Assembly: GCA_025200525.1 (NCBI GenBank)
Contig: CM045762.1
Coordinates: forward strand, 190,365,154 to 190,429,153
Length of the DNA stretch: 64,000 nt
Reading direction: 5' to 3'
Source: Camellia lanceoleosa
Lineage: Eukaryota; Streptophyta; Magnoliopsida; Ericales; Theaceae
Both the position numbers and the translations under genes were made by a program. Numbering within the stretch: position 1 is the stretch's first letter; every line of letters begins with the position of its first letter. The notes beneath the pieces were generated by a model. It saw only the letters and a list, made by a program, of their open reading frames with translations, was not told the DNA's origin and searched no databases. Shown piece after piece: positions 57,982 through 64,000 of this stretch.

Positions 57982-58023
57982 CTCTTCACCACTGAAATCC
58001 CTCAAGATTTCAGTGGTGAAGAG
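57982..58023. repeat. Perfect 18-bp-stem hairpin in the element B 5' LTR
   Basis: Same hairpin as 42251-42292, no base changed. Confidence 0.95.
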
Positions 58024-58530
58024 ATCCTATCACCAAAATCTCGGATCTCTCACAAAATAGCACAAAAAGTGACCTTTTCAAGGCCTAAGGGTGGTCAAAC
58101 CTACCCAAACCACTAAACACTCTTAATATACAACAAAGAGGATTAAAAATCAGAACTTTTTTGTGCCAAACACTAAGCTCAAAAACTGTTTTAAAGCAAG
58201 CAAAAATAGGTTGCAAGAATGGGGTAAAAAGGGAGTTAAGTTCTTACCCTTGTAGCCTTCTTCAACAAAGATGGTGTGATGGCTTCTTTGAGCTTCAAAC
58301 CAACTCCAAAGCTTCAAAACAAACCTCTGGACCCTCAAGAACCAAAGGAAGGTGAAACACTAGGTGCTTGTGTGCAAAAGTGTGAACTAAAGCACCTAGT
58401 GTACTAAATAAGCAAGGAAAAAAGAGATAGAATAGATATATGATCTAACCTAAAACCAGAGCTTGGTTTCTCTCTAAAATGGCTGAAACCTCTCAAGAAT
58501 TCCAACCTTAAGCCAAGAAGAAGAGCCTTC

Positions 58531-58540
58531 CTCTTATAGA
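58531..58540 (-). promoter_or_regulatory. TATA box of element B, 5' LTR
   Basis: The minus strand reads TCTATAAGAG, about 40 bp downstream of the G-box palindrome (58579-58602) and about 410 bp from the LTR start. The best promoter candidate for the element transcript. Confidence 0.6.
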
Positions 58541-58578
58541 ACTTGTAAGACTTACAAGCTAAGCAAACAAGGGCTCAT

Positions 58579-58602
58579 CCCTCCATACACGTGTATGGAG
58601 GG
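58579..58602. promoter_or_regulatory. 24-bp perfect palindrome with G-box core (5' LTR copy)
   Basis: CCCTCCATACAC followed directly by its complement, identical to 42848-42871 although the LTRs have otherwise drifted about 1%. Confidence 0.85.
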
Positions 58603-58952
58603 GAAGCCAATGGCACACAGCTGTCTGAAAATATCTCAGAAAGCAAGTGCACAGTGTCCGGCCGGCAAAAAATGTCATTTTGACAAAATTGAGTGCCGAC
58701 CGGCACAAAATAGTGCCGGTGGCAACTACAGCCAGCCGGTGGCCTCTAGACACAGCCGGTGGTGTGTGGGAATGCCTCACAAAGCATTCCCTGCCCCTCT
58801 AAGGCACAAAACAGTCAAGTTTAGAGGTCCTAAGGCAAGGCGCGCGAGCCGAGAACTCCGGGAACTCCAAACGAACACACACATGGATGATCACCGAGTG
58901 TTCAAACGGTGACGTCCGAGTCTTGAGGACGGTCAAAAATGGGGTGTCTACA

Positions 58953-59821
58953 CTTGGCATCGAAGACGAGGTGTTGAAAATGACCTTGGCATCTTTCTAG
59001 CTTAAGGGGGATGCGGGTCAATGGTGGAAGTTCACGAAGAGTCGTATTGGTGGCACGTGGAAGGATTTTGTGGATGCCTTCCAGGATAAGTTCTTATCTC
59101 CAGCAGTCAGGGAGAAGCTGAGAGACCAGTTCCTCCATCTTCTTCAGTTGAGTTCTTTAGTAGCCAAGTATGAGGCTGCTTTCACTAGCTTGTCCAGATT
59201 CGCACCAGAACTTGTGGCGTCCGAGGAACGCCGTTGCATTGAGTTTGAGACGAGGTTGAGGCGTGGCCTCAAGTTGAGAGTTGGGGGTTCTATGATCCGG
59301 GAGTATGGGCACTTAGTTGATGCTGTATCCCATATGGAGATCATGATGTAGGAAGAGGAGGGAGGACAGAGAGGCTCCAAGAGGAGCCAGGATGGTCAGG
59401 GTGATGGCAGGAGACAGAGGGGTGCTAACCTTCAGCAGTCTTAGGGTAGTGTTGCTAGATCGACCTTTCCAGTACTGAGTGCAGGCTTGGGGAGAGGCAA
59501 TCAGGGAGAGTTCACTTGTTACAAGTGCGGTCAGCTGGGCCACAAAGCTTCAGTTTGCCCACAGAGGGGAGGTGGTCAGAGAGCTGCTTCATCTTCGGCT
59601 CGATCTCAGAGCGAGCTGTGGTAGAGGCGGTCCGCTCTCTTGTTACCAAGGCGGTCGAGCAGGCACTGAAGAGGTTTTGCCCGCAGTTGAGTGGTACATC
59701 CGGTGCATCATCGGCCATCAGCCTCGAGGGCCAATTAGGGGGCCTCATCGTCCCAGTCTGTGCAGTAGTCTTATACTCCTAGGGGTGAGCCGGTAGATCA
59801 GAGACCGTCTGGGCGTGTATC
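58953..59821 (+). pseudogene. Element A gag, 3' piece
   Basis: Continues the gag domain right after the duplicated CTTGG: LGIEDEVLKMTLASF, a stop, then LKGDAGQWWKFTKSR, DFVDAFQDKFLSPAVREKL, FTSLSRFAPELVA and VSHMEIMM, stop at 59349-59351. Further on in another frame comes the zinc knuckle CYKCGQLGHKASVCP (59517-59561). At least two stops and frameshifts break it. Joining this piece to 30560-30870 gives the order expected for one gag gene interrupted by element B. Confidence 0.88.
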
Positions 59822-61711
59822 TTGTTATCACAGAGATCTTGTACCGCTCCATCAAGAGTGAGAGGTACCTTTTCATTTTGCAACTCGGTTGCTAGTGTAT
59901 TGATTGATCTGAGTCGTCTCATTCTTTTGTATCTCGCATTTGTATCTGTGTTGGAATTGGAGTTGGCACTATTAGCATCTCCGATTTGTGTAGTATCACC
60001 TGTTGGGGGTGAATTGATTTTGAAACACGGATGTAGAGGATGTGATATAGAGGTCGCCGACCGTAGGCTTCATTTTCCCTTTGTTGTTATGCCCATGAAG
60101 GGCTTTGATGTTATTTTGGGTATGGACTGGCTATCGTCATACCGGGCTGTAATTGATTGCTACCGCCAGAGGGTCACAGTTTGTACCTTGAGTGGGGAGT
60201 GTTTCCATTTCTTGGGGGATCGAGTTGGTAGTGTGTTGCCACCGATGTATGATCCGCGAGGGCGGAATGAGCTTAGTAGTCTACTTGCTAGCTTTTTGAG
60301 TAGTGAGTGTGGTGAGACCCAGAATGTGTTGCCGAGAGTGGTTTGTGAGTACTCGGACGTCTTTCCCAAGGACCTTGTCAGTTTGCCACCTCATAGAGAG
60401 GTTGAGTTCTCTATTGACCTAGTGCCCGGCACGGCGCCGATTTCTATGGCACCTTATCGTTTTGCCCCAGCCGAGTTAGTTGAGTTGAAGGTTCAGCTCC
60501 AGGAGTTGCTAGATAAGGTCTATATTCGTCCTAGTGTTTCACCGTGGGGAGCACCGGCCCTCTTTGCTAAAAAGAAAGATGGTGCCTTGAGACTCTGTAT
60601 TGACTACCGGAAATTAAATCGGGCTATGGTCAAGAATAAGTACCCTATGCCCCGTATAGATGATTTGTTTGACCAGTTGAAGGGTTCCCGTTGTTTCTCT
60701 AAGATAGACTTGAGATCGGGTTACCACCAGTTGAGAGTCAGGAAGGAGGATATTCCGAAGACGGCATTCCATATGCGGTATGGCCATTATGAGTTTCTGG
60801 TGATGCCTTTTGGTCTCACCAATGCACCGGCAGTGTTTATGGATTTGATGAACCGGATCTTCCAGGAATTCTTAGACCGTTTTGTGGTCGTCTTCATGGA
60901 CGACATTCTGATTTATTCACCTTCGGAGGAGGAGCACGAGGAACACTTGAGAGTGGTGCTCGAGTTGCTTAGAGACCATAGGCTGTATGCCAAATTTGGG
61001 AAGTGTGAATTCTGGCTACGAGAGGTGAAGTTCTTAGGCCATGTGGTATCCTGGGAAGGGGTGTCTGTTGATACATCCAAGATTGAGGCAGTGCAAGACT
61101 GGGCACAGCCTAAGAGTGTGTTTGAGATCCGCAGTTTTCTAGGTTTAGCTGGGTACTATCGCCGGTTTGTGAAGGATTTCTCCAGGCTAGCTTCACCGTT
61201 GACTAGATTGACTCGGAAGGGAGTCAAATTTGTATGGAGTGAGACTTGTGAAAAGTCGTTCCAAGAGTTAAAGGTTAGATTGACCACCGCTCCGGTCTTG
61301 ATTATTCCAGAGAGAGAGTTGGGTTATGCGTTTTATTGTGATGCCTCACGAGAGGGTTTGGGTTGTGTGTTGATGCAAGAGGGAAAAGTGGTAGCTTATG
61401 GCTCACGGCAGTTGAAAATACACGAGAAAAATTATCCTACACATGACCTAGAGTTAGCAGCTGTGATCTTTGCCTTGAAAAGTTTGAGGCATTACCTTTA
61501 TGGTGAGAGATTTGAGGTATTCTCGGATCATAAGAGTCTGAAATATCTGTTCACACAGAAAGACTTGAATTTGAGGCAGAGGAGGTGGATGGAGTTCATT
61601 GAAGATTATGACTTCGAGTTGCATTATCATCCGGGGAAGGCCAATGTTGTGGCCGATGCCCTTAGCAGGAAATTTGTTGGTGACGTATCTAGTATAGCCA
61701 TCTGGGAGTAG
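59822..61711 (+). pseudogene. Element A protease, reverse transcriptase and RNase H
   Basis: 629 codons. The start at 59822 is only the first Met after upstream frameshifts. The protease is damaged: the active-site Asp is followed by LSR instead of S/T-G-A and the next residues are out of frame with the family. Downstream are [20 protein letters not shown] (near residue 100), RT with [29 protein letters not shown] and [10 protein letters not shown] (both catalytic Asp present, near 358), and RNase H with [29 protein letters not shown] and VADALSRK. The frame ends at a single TAG (61709-61711) and resumes at once in the same frame as integrase. Confidence 0.93.
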
Positions 61712-61714
61712 GAG

Positions 61715-63235
61715 ATGTTGGGTGCACTGGGAGAATTTGATTTGCTTTTGGGCGAATCCGTTGAGGCTGAGGCCTTGTTTTCTATTGTTGCACAGCCTAC
61801 ACTTGTGACTAGAGTGTTAGAGGCACAGAGAGGTGACCTTGAGGTAGAATCCCTCCGAGAGAAGATCTCCAGTGGAAAGGTTGAGAAGGGTTTGACGGTG
61901 TATCCCGATCTAAGTGTGAGATACCGAGACCGTCTGTTTGTGCCGGAGTCTTGCCGAGAGGAGGTACTCCGTGAGTTTCACCATTCATGCCTTGCGGTGC
62001 ATCCGGGAGGCACTAAGATGTATCGGGATTTGGCTCGCCAGTTTTGGCGGCGGGGTATGAAGAGAGATGTGGCAGCTTTCGTGTCTAAGTGCCTTACTTG
62101 TCAGCAAGTGAAGGCCGAGCATAAGAGGCCAGCGGGTTTGTTGCAACCCTTGCCTATTGCTAAGTGGAAGTGGGAGCATATCACTATGGACTTCATTGTA
62201 GGTCTTCCGAGGACTCAATGGGGTAGTGATGCTATTTGGGTGATTATAGATCGGTTGACTAAGTCAGCACACTTTATCCCTATGCGCGTTAGAGATTCGG
62301 TAGATCATCTTGCCAACTTGTATATTCGGGACATAGTGAGGTTGCACAGGGTCCCAGTGATGATTGTCTCAGATAGAGATCCTCGTTTTACTGCCAGGTT
62401 GTGGCAGAGTTTGCAGAGTGCTTTGGGCACTAAGTTGACCTTTAGCACGGCTTATCATCCTCAGACTGATGGGCAGTCCGAGCTTACTATTCAGATCCTT
62501 GAGGATGTGCTTCGGGGTTGTGTTCTTGACTTTAGTGGGTCGTGGGAGTGGCATTCGCCCTTAGTGAAGTTTGCCTACAACAACAGCTTTCAGTCTAGTA
62601 TCGGTATAGCACCGTTTGAGGCCTTGTATGGCCTAATCGTGTGTAGGTCTCCAGTTTGTTGGGCCGAGGTGGGTGATGCACCTTTGTTGGGCCCGAAGTT
62701 AGTGAGGGAAACGACGGAGAAGGTTGAGCTTATCCGTAGGAGGCTAGTTACAACCCAAAGTCGTCAGAAATCTTATGCCGACCATAGGAGGAGACCTTTG
62801 GTATTTGAGGTGGGTGATCATGTCTTTTTGAAGATATCACCTAGGCGGGGATTAATGAGGTTTGGGAAGAGCGGAAAGTTGTCCCCTCGGTTTATTGGCC
62901 CTTTTGAGATCCTTGAGAGGATTGGCAAGGTTTGCTATCGTTTAGCTCTGCCGCCACAGTTGTCCGGAGTTCATGACGTGTTTCATGTGAGTATGCTTCA
63001 GAAGTATGAGCCGGATCCATCGCATGTATTGGATTGGACCGACTTAGTGGTAGTTGAGGATGTCTCGTATGAGGAGAGACCGGTTCGGGCCTTGGATAGG
63101 CGGGATCAAGTCTTGCGAGGCAAGACCATTCCCTTGGTTAAAGTTTTGTGGAAGCATCACGTGGTGAAGGAAGCCACTTGGGAACGTGAGTTGGAAGTCC
63201 GCGAGAAATATCCGGACTTGTTTGTTGATATGTAA
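61715..63235 (+). pseudogene. Element A integrase with chromodomain-like tail
   Basis: 506 codons in the same frame as the RT segment, separated from it by one stop codon. Contains the zinc domain (HHSCLAVHPGGTKMY...CLTCQQ, residues 88-130), the catalytic triad D (TMDFIVGLP, about 157), D (SDRDPRF, about 218) and E (DGQSELTIQ, about 255), AYNNSFQSSIGIAPFEALYG with a small insertion after it, GPFEILERIGKVCYRLALPP, and a C-terminal RRDQVLRGKTIPLVKVLW...ATWERELEV segment typical of the Tekay chromodomain. This would join element cDNA to the host chromosome. It is the best-preserved gene of element A. Confidence 0.93.
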
Positions 63236-63651
63236 TCTTGCATTGAGATTTTGTAATATTATTTAACTTTAAGAGCATTATATATGTCTTAAGTTGTAAA
63301 ACATTGAGAATGTTTTGGTTTAATGGAAATATTTGGAAACTTGCCTCAAAATGGAAGTTTAATGGAACATTGCATATGCTGAATTGATTGTAGAAATGGA
63401 AAGGTATCATGAACATTGAATATGATACAGAATTGTGAATTATATACATTGAAAATTGTGAAATTGGAAAGAATGCATAATGATAATGCAGGTTGAAATA
63501 TATGTTGTTTTACATATGGTGAAATGCCTCTTGTTAAGAGAAGAAATGACCGGTATTGGGTCAAGATGTTTAATATTGAAATGTAATATTGTTGGAAATT
63601 GAGAAAAACCTGTTTTTGAAAACTTATGCCTAATTTCGGGGACGAAATTCT
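63236..63651. other. Element A 3' untranslated region
   Basis: AT-rich, non-coding; ends with TTTCGGGGACGAAATTC, a motif commonly seen just before the polypurine tract of Tekay-type elements. Confidence 0.75.
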
Positions 63652-63665
63652 TGAAGGGGGGAGGT
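63652..63665 (+). other. Polypurine tract of element A
   Basis: GAAGGGGGGAGGT immediately before TATAGTGACCCC of the 3' LTR. Confidence 0.9.
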
Positions 63666-64000
63666 TATAGTGACCCCGGTCTTTTCCCATTTGGTTGTTG
63701 TATTCAGACTTAGGTTCCGTGGATCCAGTTGTTATATAATTGTTGTTGTCGTCCTTTAATTCCTTGTCATTTGAGTTATAGGATGTGATGGGCAGGTTTC
63801 TTACAAGTTGGTTATGTCTGGGAGCCAAGTGTTGCTACCCAGAATTTTGGTCCTTCGCTCGAGCGAGCTCTTTGCTTCTGTTCTTTCGCTCGAGCCAGGG
63901 TTTCTTCGCTCAAGCAAGAGTTGTGTTTTGTGCCTGGTGGCTCGAGCCAGTGTTTCTTCGCTCAATTGAGCAACTGCGTCTAGTATAGACACGAGCTGTG
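63666..64000 (+). repeat. 3' LTR of element A, cut by the window edge
   Basis: First 335 bp, matching 27981-28340 with about 20 substitutions and a 20-bp deletion of one CTCGAG unit. Most changes are C/T or G/A at CpG sites. Confidence 0.95.

Larger units (their letters stand above)
30876..58952 (-). mobile_element. Element B: non-autonomous Tat/Ogre-like element with antisense PMD gene
   Basis: It is bounded by TGTACCGTGGGC (30876) and GGGGTGTCTACA (58952), with the duplication CTTGG at 30871-30875 and 58953-58957. Read on the minus strand the order is: 5' LTR (58952-55252), primer site with a TGGCGACTCTGCTGGGG word, gag (54526-53569), a long non-coding part, an antisense PMD gene, hairpin arrays, a polypurine tract, and the 3' LTR (43251-30876, itself split by element C). 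No reverse transcriptase, RNase H or integrase motif is visible, so it depends on another element's enzymes. Gag type, primer site and the antisense extra gene fit the Tat/Ogre lineage. LTRs differ at about 1%. Confidence 0.88.
55252..58952 (-). repeat. 5' LTR of element B
   Basis: 3701 bp, on its own strand TGTAGACACCCC to CCCACGGTACA. About 40 substitutions against the other LTR and one deletion of roughly 30 bp near 58806. Rich in GCATGC/ATGCAT words across its middle. Confidence 0.96.
27981..64000 (+). mobile_element. Element A: Tekay-like Ty3/Gypsy chromovirus, interrupted by element B, runs off the window
   Basis: It has a 5' LTR at 27981-30156, an initiator-Met primer binding site at 30160-30171, a gag start at 30560, then element B (30876-58952), gag continuation, pol to 63235, a polypurine tract before 63666, and a truncated 3' LTR. 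Pol order is PR-RT-RNaseH-INT with a chromodomain-like tail, which with the primer site and long LTRs fits the Tekay (Del) clade of chromoviruses. It is the oldest layer of the nest: the first 330 bp of its LTRs differ at about 6-7% plus indels. All genes are broken. Confidence 0.92.

Overview
This is a repeat-rich stretch of plant nuclear DNA, almost certainly angiosperm. The evidence is Ty3/Gypsy Tekay-type chromoviruses with an initiator-Met primer site, a Tat/Ogre-like element carrying a plant mobile domain (PMD) gene, a PIF/Harbinger transposon with plant-type introns, and decayed exons of plant host genes. I found no intact host gene, rRNA or tRNA. Nearly everything is transposable element, and the value of the window lies in how cleanly the insertions can be ordered.

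Left part (1-14300): the 3' end of a Copia-like element; old AT-rich sequence with direct repeats; an isolated exon that reads as RAPTOR (TOR complex subunit); a fold-back element with 110-bp internal repeats (5370-6049); a 2.1-kb solo LTR (6235-10407, target duplication GACAC) that carries a second solo LTR of the same group in the opposite orientation (7736-9832, target duplication GGAAG); a fragment resembling an SPX domain; and a 304-bp miniature solo LTR (12587-12890, target duplication CTAAA).

Middle part (14304-25892): a full-length but decayed PIF/Harbinger DNA transposon with matching terminal inverted repeats and TAA target duplications. It encodes a DDE transposase and a Myb/SANT-like protein, both on the minus strand and both broken. 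A 2.4-kb Tekay-like solo LTR (16197-18561, target duplication TAATT) sits in a transposase intron, and an ankyrin-like fragment lies between the two genes.

Right part (27981-64000): a three-layer nest. Element A (Tekay-like, plus strand) has its 5' LTR at 27981-30156 and its 3' LTR running off the window from 63666. Its gag is split by element B (30876-58952, target duplication CTTGG), a minus-strand Tat/Ogre-like element with 3.7-kb LTRs, a broken gag, no recognisable pol, an intron-containing antisense PMD gene, and two different arrays of hairpins. One LTR of B is in turn split by element C (33352-41988, target duplication TAAAA), a minus-strand Tekay-like element. LTR divergence counted by eye falls in the expected order: A about 6-7% over 330 bp, B about 1%, C about 0.5%.

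The most unusual region is the 3' half of B (43252-50392): a promoter-equipped antisense PMD gene beside a series of nine short stem-loops whose stem base pairs covary, followed by fifteen tandem 45-bp units that each hold a 9-bp-stem hairpin. All divergence figures are hand counts and all family names rest on motif recognition; no database search was possible.
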